From Agrypnia vestita (taxonomy: Eukaryota > Arthropoda > Insecta > Trichoptera > Phryganeidae), in the NCBI GenBank assembly GCA_016648135.1, contig JADDOH010018668.1:33901-97900 (forward strand): DNA of 64,000 nucleotides, read 5' to 3'. The position numbers and the translations under genes are program-made. Shown here in pieces: positions 20,440 to 31,535 of this stretch. Position 1 is the first letter of the stretch. Each line of letters begins with the position of its first letter. The notes under the pieces are model-generated. The model had not been told where the DNA came from. It did no database searches and worked only from the letters and a program-made list of their open reading frames with translations.

Positions 20440-20690
20440 AAGCCGTCTATTTTTGACATCTAGCCTGGAGAAGCTTGTTGTGGTGGACCACATCGAGGGT
20501 CGAGAGAGAAAAGGAAGATCTCCCATTGTGAGACCCCTGGCGTTGGATTGACCAAGTGATAAAAGCTAACCGGAGAAGATGGAGGAGAAGACAAGAGAGA
20601 TCACGATCCTCAGTCATGAGGAAGACCGAAAACAGAAAGACAACAGAATTACCAAATATTGATCAACTAGGTACAGGTTCATACGAGACT
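20440..20690 (+). mobile_element. LINE RT tail remnant
   Basis: The forward frame reads LEKLVVVDHIEGRERKGRS, followed by RPLALD and a charged tail, like the (G)HIEGRRGRGRP...RW ending of RTE-type polyproteins. Stops are present. 20691-21715 holds no recognised feature. Confidence 0.45.
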
Positions 20691-21715
20691 GCCGAATTTG
20701 GAATCTAAGGGTCAATAGTCATTTAAACAGTTAAGCATTTGCGAGCTCTGCACAAAACAGGTTTTTGGAAGCCAATGGCTACGAATACTTCAACATTGAT
20801 TACAAGGCGACACATGGCATTTCTTTATCTTTAAAAGTGAAAATGCCAAAAACTACAGGTCAGTAGCAAGCATACAACGTTTACATAACAAACATATATT
20901 TAATTCGTAAATATTATAAAATTTTAAGTAACGTACGTATAAAATATTAATATGAAAATGTAGGAGAATCCTACCCTCTCAGAGATATGGAACAGATCAA
21001 TGTCCAAAGTGATATTGTTCACAGGCATAATCATCGTTGATACGCTGCTGTATATTGGAATGTGAAACAATCTATGCTGACGCTGTTTTAGGTAATTTTC
21101 AGAAACATAAAAATTTCAGGGTTTTTGATCATGCACATTCCTTCTAGCCTCTAGACTATTGTAGCCAAGCAAACCCTCGAGAAACTCGGCAGGGTAAAGC
21201 CGAGGACAATGCTTGTACTGTCTCTTGTAGAGACATATCATAGCGGTGGTAGGCCCAAGACTATGAAATTTATTCTCCGCATTACGGAACGGTGAATCAG
21301 AAGAATTTATTTAAAAAACGCGCTTTAATCAAAATGTCTAAACGGGAGAAAAAAAAAATTTTAACAGCTAAAGTACTAAGATCGATCATCGACATACATG
21401 GTATGTCCATAAAATCAAAAGTGTAGACACTTTCTTCTTGTTCCGCCAAGAAAAAAATATACTAGTAAGAATACGAAAGCGATTGCAACAAAAAATGATA
21501 TTGTTTGAAAAAATGCATCCCTTAAAAATAATATCTCAAATTAGTACTTTTTTATCATAAGCATTATTCAATATAACATTTTTTTTTTTTTATTTTTCGT
21601 CACATAAATCTTTTAATCAATTCTAACCTCACTGAGCTGAAATTAATAAAACTAAATTAAAATTCTTGGCAATTTCGTTAAAAAGTATATTTATAATTTA
21701 TCTATATTTACCACT

Positions 21716-22170
21716 AGCTGTTAATACCCGGCGTTGCACAGGTTGAGAATTAAGTTTAAGATAAATTTGTGAGGGTAAACAAAGGTCGAATCGAAGATTC
21801 GAACGGTATAGATTTGCATCAAAAATATATCAGGGGCGGGGAAGGAATAGGGGGGAAAGGTCGCATATGTTACCCGCCGAGTCCTTAAGAATAAGTTACA
21901 AAATTTTGATTCCGATCGGTCAAACGGTACAAGATTTGCATCGAAAATATATCAGCGGACGGAAAGGGTTAGAAGAATAGGGGGGAAATGTCACCTATGT
22001 TACCCGCCGAGTGCTATTGCCGAGTGCCCCCTATTCTCATACCCCTTCCCCCCCCCTGACATATTTTCGATGCAAATCTATACCGTTCGAATCAAACCTT
22101 TGTTTCCCCCAAAAATTTATTTTCAACTAATCCTTAACCTGTGCAACGCCGGTTACGAACAGCTAGTTTA
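21716..22170. mobile_element. Helitron-like ends in inverted arrangement
   Basis: Both outer ends carry the same 3'-type terminus: on the left (minus strand) aacctgtgcaacgccgggta...aacagCTAG|T at about 21716-21745, on the right aacctgtgcaacgccggttacgaacagCTAG|T (ends about 22167). The inner parts contain the family's subrepeat (cggtcaaacggtacaagatt, atatatcag, agggggg, gttacccgccgagt). Two 3' ends facing outward imply an inverted pair joined near 22015. No Rep/Hel coding. Confidence 0.55.
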
Positions 22171-22318
22171 AAATTAAACAAACCGACAGATATCGCCAGC
22201 ATGTACAATTGTACAATACCCCCATAAAATAGCATGTCAGCATTTTAAATACTTTTTCTTATTAATTAAACTGATTTCGTAAAATTAAAGAATGATTATT
22301 GTTTTTTCATGACAAATA

Positions 22319-23432
22319 TTAGGTCCTTACATATGAAATTGATGTTTTGCCGTACTGGCAAATTTGATCTCAAATATCTTCTCTTTGGTTAGGAATTCCA
22401 AATCCAAATTTATACAGCTATTTACTCATGTATTTGTGTTTTGAAAATTATAATTCATTTGTTTTTTCCTCAATTGTTTTTTTCTTTGCGTCACTCAGTT
22501 TACAAAATGAAAAACTTGAAATATCGCGTTATTTATGAGTACGAGTTCCACCGTGGCACCAGTGCTGCAGAAACGGCTCGAAGGATTAATGATGTGTATG
22601 GCGACGGTGCCGCTAAAGAAAACACGGTGCGTTTTTGGTTCCAAAGTTTTCGTTCTGAAAATTTCGACCTGCAGAACAAGCCCCGTGGACGGCCGGAGAC
22701 CAAAGTTGATAATGAAGAATTGAAGGCTATTGTGGAAGCGGATCCATCGCAAACCACATCCGAGTTAGCTGCAGGCTGCGGTGTTAGTGTAAAACTGTTT
22801 TAATCCACTTGAAGCAAATTGGTAAGGTGAAAAAGCTTGAAAGGTGGGTACCTCACGAATTGAGTGAAGCAAATCAACAAACGCGCGTTGACTGCTGCGT
22901 TGCATTACTCAACCAGCACAATAATGAAGGGATTTTAAATCTTAAATCTGGCCAGACGATTACGGCAGATGTCTATTGTCAGCAACTGCAAACAATGATG
23001 GAAAAGATAGCTGCTAAACAACCGAGGCTGGTTAATCGCTCTAGGCCACTGCTGCTTCATGATAACGCTAGACCACACACTGCACAACAGACGGCTACCA
23101 AAATAGAGGAGCTTCAATTGGAATGTCTAAGACATCCACCGTACTCTTCGGACCTTGCCCCAACAGATTACCATTTTTTTCGAAATTTGGATAACTTCTT
23201 GTAAAGGAAAAAATTCAACTCCGATGGGGCAGTCCAAACCGCCTTCAAAGATTTTATTGATTCCCGTCCGAATGGTTTTTTTAGTAAAGGGATCGATGAA
23301 CTACCTATGAGATGGCAAAAGTGCATAGATAGCAATGGTACATACTTTGATTAAATAAAAATATTATAATAAAAAAAAATCGGCTTTATGTTCCTCCCAT
23401 ACTAAACGCCAATTTCATATGTAAGGACCTAA
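22319..23432 (+). mobile_element. mariner element (mellifera-like) with intact TIRs
   Basis: Perfect 22-bp terminal inverted repeats (22319-22340 ttaggtccttacatatgaaa..., 23411-23432) are each flanked by the TA target dinucleotide (22317-22318, 23433-23434). Total length is 1,114 bp, shorter than the roughly 1.3 kb usual for mariner. A single broken transposase gene lies inside. Confidence 0.95.
22507..23354 (+). pseudogene. mariner transposase, inactivated by deletion, frameshift and stop
   Basis: Starts MKNLKYRVIYEYEFHRGTSA with the N-terminal paired HTH region (AAETARRIND, ENTVRFWFQSFRSENFDLQN), the GRP linker and a second HTH (TSELAAGCGVS). One base is missing near 22788, so the frame ends at 22803. 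It resumes with IHLKQIGKVKKLERWVPHEL. After NNEGILN the next residues are LKSGQTI: about 60 codons are gone, including the first catalytic aspartate motif. The second motif HDNARPH and third SDLAPTDYHFF remain. A TAA at 23202-23204 interrupts it before the final block (NSDGAVQTAFKDFIDSRPNG). Such enzymes normally cut and paste DNA at TA; this copy cannot. Confidence 0.93.
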
Positions 23433-23574
23433 TACTTTTCCCTGCCAATTTAAGAGCGTTCAGTTGATCTGGAAGTGGGTCAAATATTGATTACAAGATT
23501 TCTCGCTGACAGGCAAGTGAAGCTTAATAAAAGTATATAGCCAGAAAATGGACCATTTAGAAACAATCTTCTTC

Positions 23575-24060
23575 TTCTCGTGCCCTGTCCGTTTACCGGA
23601 TGTTGGCTATCATGTTGGCTATGCGGACTTTGTTTACTGCGGCCCGGAACAGCTCCACAGTAGACTGGCCAAACCACTGCCTCAAGTTTTTCAGCCATGA
23701 AGTCCTCCTTCTTCCAGGGCCCCGACTTCCGGCAATCTTTCCCTGCATTATGAGATGCAAGATCTCGTATTTCTCTGGATGTCTCATCACATGTCCTAGA
23801 TATTGAAGTTTTCGTATTTTTATTGTTTTAACAACTTATTTTTCTTTATTGATCCGAGCCATAACATCTTCATTCGTAACTCTGTCCATCCAGCTTATTT
23901 TGAGAATTCTTCTGTAGATCCACATCTCGAATGCCTCAAGTCGCCTTATCAGTTGTTCGGTAAGCGTCCATGCTTCCATTCCACTGAATAATACTGAACA
24001 TGAATTAGAAACAATCATTTCTATAAATGTGCACAAACAATTTAAAATACTGTTGTTGGA
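23575..24060 (-). pseudogene. LINE (RTE-like) RT C-terminal fragment
   Basis: The minus strand reads LFSGMEAWTLTEQLIRRLEA, FEMWIYRRILKISWMDRVTN, EDVMARINKEK, then after a shift MRHPEKYEILHLIMQGKIAG, RGPGRRRTSWLKNLRQWFG and VNKVRIANMIANIR. This is the conserved RT tail of a common insect RTE-type LINE. At least one frameshift separates the two parts near 23825. The RT core is absent. Confidence 0.85.
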
Positions 24061-24344
24061 TTAAACAATTTTTGTGCGAAATGCCCAGGATATAAATTTT
24101 TAACGAAAATGGCGCTATACGAGTGTACACGCGTTAAATATCCATTATTCCATCAATTATTACTATTTTTGTTATAAATATAATAGAAATTCGGGCTCCG
24201 GTGCATACAATTTACCACGATTCTAATAAAGATATTGGAATTGTGGAAAACAACTATAAGTCTTAATTAATCTAAATAACATAACCCAACTGATGCGTTA
24301 GATCTTCTGGATTAACCTTCTTCTTTCTATTTTTCCAATTTCCA

Positions 24345-24720
24345 TTTCATTTGTGGTCGGCTCTCCTTACTCTTTTTTTCACGATTCCCTGTTCTGGGCC
24401 ATCGTTTCATCCAACTGGGCATTCTTCAGGTCTTTCTCCACACCACTCCATGTGGCACTGGGTCGACCTCTACCCCTTTTATTTTTTGTATTCAAAATAT
24501 AATACAATGATCTCCATGCCTCATTACATGGCCATACCATTTCAGTTGCGATTCCTTTACCCTTCCAGTAACAGGGACCACTCTAAAACTACCCCTGATA
24601 TGCTCAATTCTCATTCTGTCGCGTCTCGTTACACCCCCAGACAATCTGAGCATTTTCATTTCACTGGTATGGAGTTTTTGCTCGTGCACCTTCTTTAGGG
24701 TCCAGCATGTCATTACTGCA
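24345..24720 (-). pseudogene. LINE RT C-terminal fragment, second type
   Basis: The minus strand reads LKKVHEQKLHTSEMKMLRLS, GVTRRDRMRIEHIRGSFRVV, VKESQLKWYGHVMRHGDHCI, then with a shift continues in a GRPSATWSG-like antisense reading. It is the C-terminal part of a non-LTR polyprotein (LKWYGHVMR motif), distinct in sequence from the fragment at 23575-24060. Confidence 0.75.
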
Positions 24721-24987
24721 GTTTTGTATACAAAAGCTTACCTATACCTAGTTCTCACAAGAATACGACTGTCACTCGAAACTCAAGTGAGCGATCTCCA
24801 TTTCTGCCATTCTACACAGATTCTGTAGGTAACGTCAGCGTCAATGAGTCTAGTTACTTTTTAACTTAGAGCTTCTGGTTTAACCATTTAGAGGATTAGC
24901 CGATTGAGTTGTGTGTTTTTGATATTAATTATGATAGAAGGATTAGAGTGTGTGGGACATAAAACTACCATTTGTGTCAAGTATAGT

Positions 24988-25115
24988 CAGTAGCCGGCAA
25001 ACATCTTGAAATTTTACGAGGTAGTGGGGGAAAGTTTGCGCGACGAGACCCAAATTTTGTCTTCTGCGCATTCCCCCACTACGCCAAAAAATTTCAAGAA
25101 GTTTGCCCTCAACTG
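24988..25115. mobile_element. MITE, GCCGGCAAAC family, copy 2
   Basis: cagtagccggcaaacatcttg at the left and caagaagtttgccctcaactg with TA at the right form the inverted ends. The interior matches copy 1 at 16922-17055 (gagacccaaattttgtcttctgcgc). Confidence 0.75.
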
Positions 25116-25740
25116 TAAATATAATAAGGACAGTAAATGTAAATTGAATCGATTCTTAGTGAATTTATTAAAATTAATAATAAAGGTTGGATGAAATATG
25201 CTGATTGGAATTTACACGGTGGAAATGGAGTTAGAAACAAAGGCCTTTGTTTATCGCGCATCCAAAAAGAAGGTGCGCGTGAGGGACGCCTTCACCACGT
25301 GCTCTGGCGAGTGCTGACTTCACGCAGTGCTGGTTGATTTGATCAGCGTTCAGTGGAAGTTGATTGGATTCGTTCATCGCTCGCCGCAACCACATTACAA
25401 ATGGAGAGGACTAAATGAAGGAAAGCTTTATTCTTCAGATACATCTAGGACAATGGGAAATCTTGTATCTTACAACTTATTACGAAAGGGAGGATAGAAC
25501 GCAGCGGATAAGTACGTTATATTGGCATCAAAAAATGATATTTGAAGAAAAAAGGCAATATCTTATTTAACAATTTGGATATCTTTGCACTATCGCTTTC
25601 TTCCTATTACAAATGTTATTACTAAGTTTATCTGATTGTGCCAGGTCATTCGTGGGCTGTTCCTATTACGTTTTCGCGCATCATTTTACTATCATCACCG
25701 CTACCACCAGCATTATCCAATACTCATATAAAATTTTCTA

Positions 25741-25966
25741 GTGATGATCAAAACCCTTATTTTAACCGGTTACATATTAACTGTTATTTTAACCGGTTAC
25801 ATAAAAACGGTAATTTGTGATTTTTATCTGATGTATCGCTGTATCGATGATTGGTAACTGATTTTACGAGGGCAACTATCGGTACACTAGAAATTAATTA
25901 ATTCTCAGTTACAAATAATTGATACAATCAGATGTAACCGGTTAAAATATAGGTTTTGGTCATCAC
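25741..25966. mobile_element. TA-flanked MITE (226 bp)
   Basis: A 35-bp near-perfect inverted repeat: gtgatgatcaaaacccttat...accggttacat at 25741-25775 and its complement at 25932-25966, each flanked by TA. A taaccggttaca block is repeated inside the left arm. The size and TA flank suit a Tc1/mariner-derived MITE. Confidence 0.85.
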
Positions 25967-28660
25967 TACACGTATCTGAATTATCTTAGCGACACAATTG
26001 AATAACAGCGTACGCATTTATTGTTGGAGAGAAAAATATCCATAGTCACTAATTGAAAGATAAATGAAAATAATTCACAAATTGAATATTCTCAATGTTG
26101 CCAGCATATATATTTTACAAAAGTAATTGAACGAAAGATTTGATGTATCGGAGAAGTTGATTTTTATTAAGATTCGGTGGGTTGACCAGACCAGGCTGCA
26201 GAGAAATGTGGAGGAAATTTGTCATTGACATTAGCAGACCACAAACGATTGAAGAAACAGCAACGGAGGTCGTCTATGTCAGCAATAGTTATTTGTACCG
26301 GTACATGTATTAGCCCCGTGTCCTCAACAACTCCTTTCTCCCCTCAATTGTAAATAAATCGCCGGATTCTTATATGAGATACGCAAAAAGCAGTGCTTGC
26401 ATTAGACAACGGTCATTCAAAGCTGATTGAAATTGCTTTTGATAGGGATGTAGTAATATTTCAATACATTCAGAGAGTCTAATGGGCATAAAAATGAGGT
26501 CCCGCGATAGTAAAAAGGAGCGTAGTCAATGCTCGCTGAAGCTCTCTGTGGGTCGTGAGTTATGAGCCGTAGACTCTAATTATTCTGTAAATACGAGCGA
26601 GAGACTTTATGAATGGTTTCCCGTCTTAATTACATGGTAACGAGTGAAGAACATGAATGAAAGATTTCCAACTAATTACTAAAGAACAACCTGTAAATTG
26701 TTTTTGTTTTTCACGTTCGACATCTTGTTCCTAATTAATAAATGTGATGTTTCATGACTATAATATTACACTGACTCATCCAACAAGGCGCGGGCACTAG
26801 GGTGGGACTTACTTTTAGTGATTAAGCAAACCGTTGGGTTTAGATATTTTTTATTGTTTTTTTTTCGGATAAGAATTGTCGACTTCAAAAAAAAAAGGAT
26901 TTAATTTTAATATTGTGAAAATATTTATTAATTCTTAGAAGAATGGAACAGAATTCGATAAATAACTAGTCTTACTTACTATCCCGTTTCGCCCGAGATT
27001 TTGATTCTTGTATATATTATTATAATATTCCATTAGGTATATGAGTTTCAATCAAATCAAGTAATCACAAACTATTCAAATAAATGTTCATATTGGGTTC
27101 TTTAAAATTCTGCTGTATCTTCGGCCGAAAAATTCATTATTTTCGAAATCTTTTGAAAAATCAAAAAATCTTTTGAAAACGGACGAACAATATGACGTAT
27201 ATCTTATACTTGTTGACTTACAATATTTCAAAGTTTCGTTTCTCGTGATGGATATGGAGAATATTCGTATTGACCTAAAAATTCCGGTCATACGGAATAA
27301 GCTATGTAAATATGACGAAATATGTCAGAGCCCATTCGAGACCGTTCGAGACCTTTTGCTGCTTCGCTTTTATAATTAAGATAACAGTTACCGATAATTG
27401 TTGCAATCAGATACCAATCACAAAATCATGGTTCACAACGCAATCGGGATTTACTTCTCTCTATTTACTTTTCTGTGGCAGAGAGTCTGCAAGTCCTGAC
27501 TACTTTAATTTTATTTGTTTTTGAATTTTCCCGAATAAAAGGCATCGTATGCAGTGGTGGTATGATATTCGTCTTTAAGACATGCATATGATTTTTGCTG
27601 ACACCCCTAAAAACTTGTTTAGACACAATTATTAGGTAGGCATGTCATATTGTCCCCAGATTTGTTTCAGTCTTGTCTCTGGAGCCACTGGAGCGTGCAA
27701 CATGTAATCTTCATATAAGACCTTTGGATACGAATTATTACGTACGTATTCGTACGACTATTTTCGTACATATTGAGCGCGCACATTGATTGCGTCTTGC
27801 GTTGGTCACGGTCAGTTACTTTTCGCATTTCTCCAATAATGTTTGTGCCAAATGAATAATCTGTATCTCCTGGAAAACTTTCTTCTTACTCTTAGGCTGC
27901 TACGGCTTCGTCGGCATAGTCAAATGGGTGAACGAAATATAATATACTAGAAAGGGATGAATTTGATAAATTCCATCATATTATGGCGGGCTTAAATAAT
28001 AGAAAATTTCATGACTATCTATCTAATGGATTCACAAATGTTGGGGAGAATCGAAGGGCAACGAGAGCTCATAACATCGGAGAAATATGTAAAAGTTTTT
28101 TTGTTCGAGTACATAATTATACCTCACCTTCATTAAACCAAATTATTTAACTGATGGTCAGGCAGTTGAATCACTTTGGTCCCACAAAAATTTGTGGTCA
28201 TGTATCAAATTGACAAATTTTTCAATATCCATCGTACGAAATTGCAAAAATTTCCGAACAAATCCGGATCGTGTCGGACGTCGCATCTATACGTGCGTAC
28301 ACGCACTACTAAGTCTTGTACAGTGTGCGATGTTCAATACTACTTTGAAGGTCAGGAATGTACTTGCGTATTCGTACGTATACGGACTACTCAATTTCGT
28401 ACGAAAACGCATCCAGTGTGCGGCCGGCATAGAGTTCGTGAAGATGGATGAAACTTAATTCTTATCAAAGTTCGGGTAAATGAATTCGAGTTAGAGTTCG
28501 CGAAAAAAAAGAAATTTTTATTTTAATTGATGCATAGCGAAATATCGTCAAAAATTCAATGGTGTTGGTGAATTCTTGGAGACAACGGAGCGGTCAGTGT
28601 TTTTTATTTTAAATCTTTTTGATTAATTTAATTTTTTCAATACTCCTTCATTATTTAATT
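25967..28660. other. Mostly unrecognised AT-rich sequence
   Basis: No gene or clear element end found. A short stretch at 26170-26280 resembles a degraded LINE tail. At 27720-27800 and 28270-28450 there are locally CG/acgta-rich sequences (cgtacgtattcgtacg-like); the frames there are short and match nothing known. Confidence 0.4.
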
Positions 28661-28664
28661 CATG

Positions 28665-29040
28665 TAGGAGTCCTGATGGAAGAGGAAGAACGAGCCAGCA
28701 TTGGAAGTTTTTGAAAGGAAAATTTTGAGATGTATCTTTAGACCGGTTCTACATGGACTTTGGCGCAGGTGCTACAAAAAAGACCTTTATACATTGTTTG
28801 AGGAGTCAAGCATCACAAAATTAATAAAATTGCGGAGAATTCGGTGGCAGGCTCATGTATAGAGGCAGATAACTGCATAACGAGAACCGAAGTCCCTGCC
28901 AATTCAAAACCAGTAGGGCGAAGGAGCTTAGGAAGGCCAAAATTAAGATGGAGCGAAAATGTTCTTAAAGACATACCAATCTGCCTCGGAGATCAAGAAC
29001 TGGAGAGAGCTGGGTTCGGTTGGATTTTTTTGGTCTTTAA
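28665..29040 (+). pseudogene. RTE-like LINE RT fragment, relative of 3893-4627
   Basis: The forward reading gives LEVFERKILRCIFRPVLHG, LWRRCYKKDLYTLFEESS, RRIRWQAHV, NSKPVGRRSLGRPKLRWSEN and ICLGDQELERAGF, closely following the fragment at 3893-4627 (FERKILRRIFGPV, RPIGRRSLGGPKLR). The interior is shorter by small deletions, and frame changes occur near 28855. Confidence 0.75.
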
Positions 29041-29837
29041 TGGGAATAAATACAGCAGTGGTGAAATTTTATGAAACGTGATATTATTCAATAGTTATTC
29101 ATTTTTAAACAACCACGATGTTCTTTTATTCTCGTCCGTAGATTTTCGCCGTTTGTTCTTTGTATTTTTTGTTGCAATCTACTTAAATTATTTGTATATA
29201 AGTAAAGTAACTTTGAACTACACACACGTGCAAAAAATACAAATTTTTAATTACTAATACGTGTTTTTATATAAGCATCGATGCTTTATTTAAATAATTG
29301 AATCATTCGATCGTCAGGGGTGTGTTTGAATTCTAACTCACGTTGAATATTACCTAAAGGGGAACTTAATACCTACATTTTCATCGCTGCTTCGCTCAAT
29401 ATATTCGTCTCCATTCCCCTCCCACTCTTCAACGGCCGCATTTTACAATCCCCCACCCTACCTCGCCCGCCCTACCCCAGCCAACCACCACAGCTTCTCA
29501 TACCCCATTGGCCATCATGTTTATACAGATTAAGTTTTTCTGCAGAAGGTGGCTTTCAGAAATGTAGATTATTCCGCTAGATGACTGGGGAAATGTACGG
29601 AATATTTTATGGAGGAATATTCAAATATTCATTCCTGGGTTTTAGGGATTTGATGCAAGGTATGGATGTTGATAATCATGCATGAGAAGTGGGTGAAGAG
29701 AAGAATGTGGATGAGGGGACATGAGAGTGTGGCGCTCTATACTCTCTGTGGGAGAAATGTATATCACTGGGACGCGAACCCGGAGTTTACTAATGCTGGT
29801 TTACCAACGATTGTGCTTTCTGGGATATTATGCCGTG

Positions 29838-29915
29838 TTTTACGATATTTTTGATCGACGTTTCGGATCCCATTGCAGGGTAGGTAGGTACATCATCAGG
29901 GCTGATGTACTATAA
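29838..29915 (-). ncRNA. PLE-type hammerhead-like motif, family 2
   Basis: Minus strand: CAGCC, intact CTGATGA, then tgtacctacctaccctgcaatgggatcc, GAA and acgtcgatcaaaaat. The stem II partner GGGATCC is intact, but its 5' strand has been replaced by a tacctaccta expansion. attatgccgtgttttacga follows, as in the other family-2 copies. Confidence 0.45.
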
Positions 29916-30010
29916 TGTGGGCTGAACCCATTTCATAACGGATAAACAAAGAAAAATATATAAAAAAATAAAGACAGATTGATTTATTCTAATTTCCTAT
30001 AAAAATAAAT

Positions 30011-30502
30011 ATACACAGGGTTATTTGGAAAACATTTATAAAGTCGCAGGACTATATTCCTGCTTTAATTATGAGTCGAAAATGTTTAGCAAACATGGTC
30101 TAATATCAATAGTTATGGAGATAAGCGTCATCTAAGTTTGAGTTTTTTTTCCGATATTTCTGATTTTTTTTAGTAAAATAAAATTTTTAGTACGTTGGAC
30201 TATCATTTCAGTAACTTATATCAAGTATTAAAAATTCATTCCCTTTAAAACAGTCAAATAAAATAATAAATAAAATAAATAAATAACCTTCCAAATAAAT
30301 GAATTTTTCGTAATCAATATTATTTACTGTAATGATAGATCAATGTTTAGTAAAAAATAACTCAGAAATTTTGTAAAAAAATGCAAACTTTGATATTGCA
30401 TAACTCCATAACTATTGATCAATTGGGTCATGACTTCTTGAACTTTTCGACTCATAATATAGCCCTGCGAGGATATTAATTTTTTCCAAATAACCGTGTA
30501 TA
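30011..30502. mobile_element. Foldback element, ACAGGGTTATTTGGAAAA family
   Basis: The ends atacacagggttatttggaa (30011) and ttccaaataaccgtgtat (to 30502) are inverted. The arms continue inward with tcgcaggactatattcctgc, attatgagtcgaaaa, atcaatagttatggag and a T-rich block for about 200 bp. The centre is AT-rich. Related copies are at 41966-42150 and split at 58905-59130/59940-59985. No coding. Confidence 0.7.
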
Positions 30503-30745
30503 TGCTTTCTTTAGAAAATATTGTTACTGTTTGGATGCCACTGTGGGACACGGATGACTCCTTTACCACAGACTTTGGTCTAGTTAAGGAGACAGCGAAT
30601 ATATTTTACATATAACTAAAAAAAATAATGAAATTCACTGAAAAATCAAACACATTAAATGTAAAATTATGAAGCACTATTCTCACTATTTACGCTTATA
30701 TAAATAAATACTAATAATAACCTCTAAAACCTTTTTTATATATTA

Positions 30746-31000
30746 ATGCTTTTTCATATATTAAATTGTAATCTATTAAGTTGTGCTGGTGCAGTGGTAC
30801 TCCACAGGTTACATTCAAAACGTGACGAAGCGTTAATTAAAAGTACAATGTTCTATAATACATCTGTTGCTTTCATTCATTCATTAAATATTTTCGTGAA
30901 TAAAATAAAATATTCTTCAAAAAATGCAAAATGTTTTTGCAGTGACATTATTAATATAATGAAGAAGAATACACCTGTTTACTAATAATAAATAAAAAGT
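30746..31000 (+). other. Short open frame of unknown status
   Basis: A 79-codon frame (MLFHILNCNLLSCAGAVV...) just upstream of a PLE endonuclease remnant. No domain recognised; it may be chance or decayed PLE coding sequence. Confidence 0.15.
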
Positions 31001-31056
31001 ATAGGTGTAATTAAATAACGAATACATATAAGAATGATAGTTTTAAAAAAATAGGG

Positions 31057-31535
31057 GTTTATAAATTGATTTGTAATGGTTGTAATTATTTTTATGTAGG
31101 AAAAAGTGTAGAAATTTTGATTTTAGAGTAAAAGAATACTTAAGGAGTTTAAGTAGCAACAATTTTTCCAAATTTTCCAAATCATTATTTGAAAATGCAT
31201 CATTATTTTGATATAAATAAGGGTTTACAAATATTACATAGAAATCATACAGGTTTACGGTTGGATAAATTATAATTTTTGGAAATAAGAAGATGTGTTA
31301 ATAGTAAATTAAATATTATAAATAACCAGGTCCGTTTTACCAAATAGTTATCTTTTAAATTTGTTTTCATATAGGTAATTAATTATTTATTCATATCCCA
31401 TATGCTTATTTTTTATCTTACGTCTTCTTCAACTTTTTATTTTTGGTGTAGGTACGTCGTATCCTGATAAAGGAACCGTTGGCTCCGAAACATGTTGGTA
31501 TTTTCAACAAATAAGTGAAGTAAATAAAGTATACT
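31057..31535 (+). pseudogene. Penelope-like element remnant: GIY-YIG start plus terminal ribozyme
   Basis: Frame VYKLICNGCNYFYVGKSVE (31057-31113) matches the start of the GIY-YIG endonuclease domain of PLE proteins (VYKL.C..C...YVG), degraded to FYVG. Interrupted sequence follows, and about 350 bp later comes a hammerhead-like motif (31460-31500), then tattttcaacaaataagtgaa...aataaagtatac. The order (endonuclease, then ribozyme-bearing terminus) is that of a PLE 3' end. Confidence 0.65.
31460..31502 (+). ncRNA. Hammerhead ribozyme-like motif (PLE type)
   Basis: TATC (stem I), CTGATAA (one change from CTGATGA), stem II GGAACC-gtt-GGCTCC, GAA, palindromic ACATGT (stem III), a T at the cleavage position, then GGTA pairing with TATC (one G-U). 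The fold is complete apart from the core G to A change. Confidence 0.6.

Noticed and set aside
30011..30502. Hammerhead in the foldback element (gagtcgaaaatgtt)
   Set aside because: It has a cgaaa-like string but no CTGATGA core or stem II at the right spacing.
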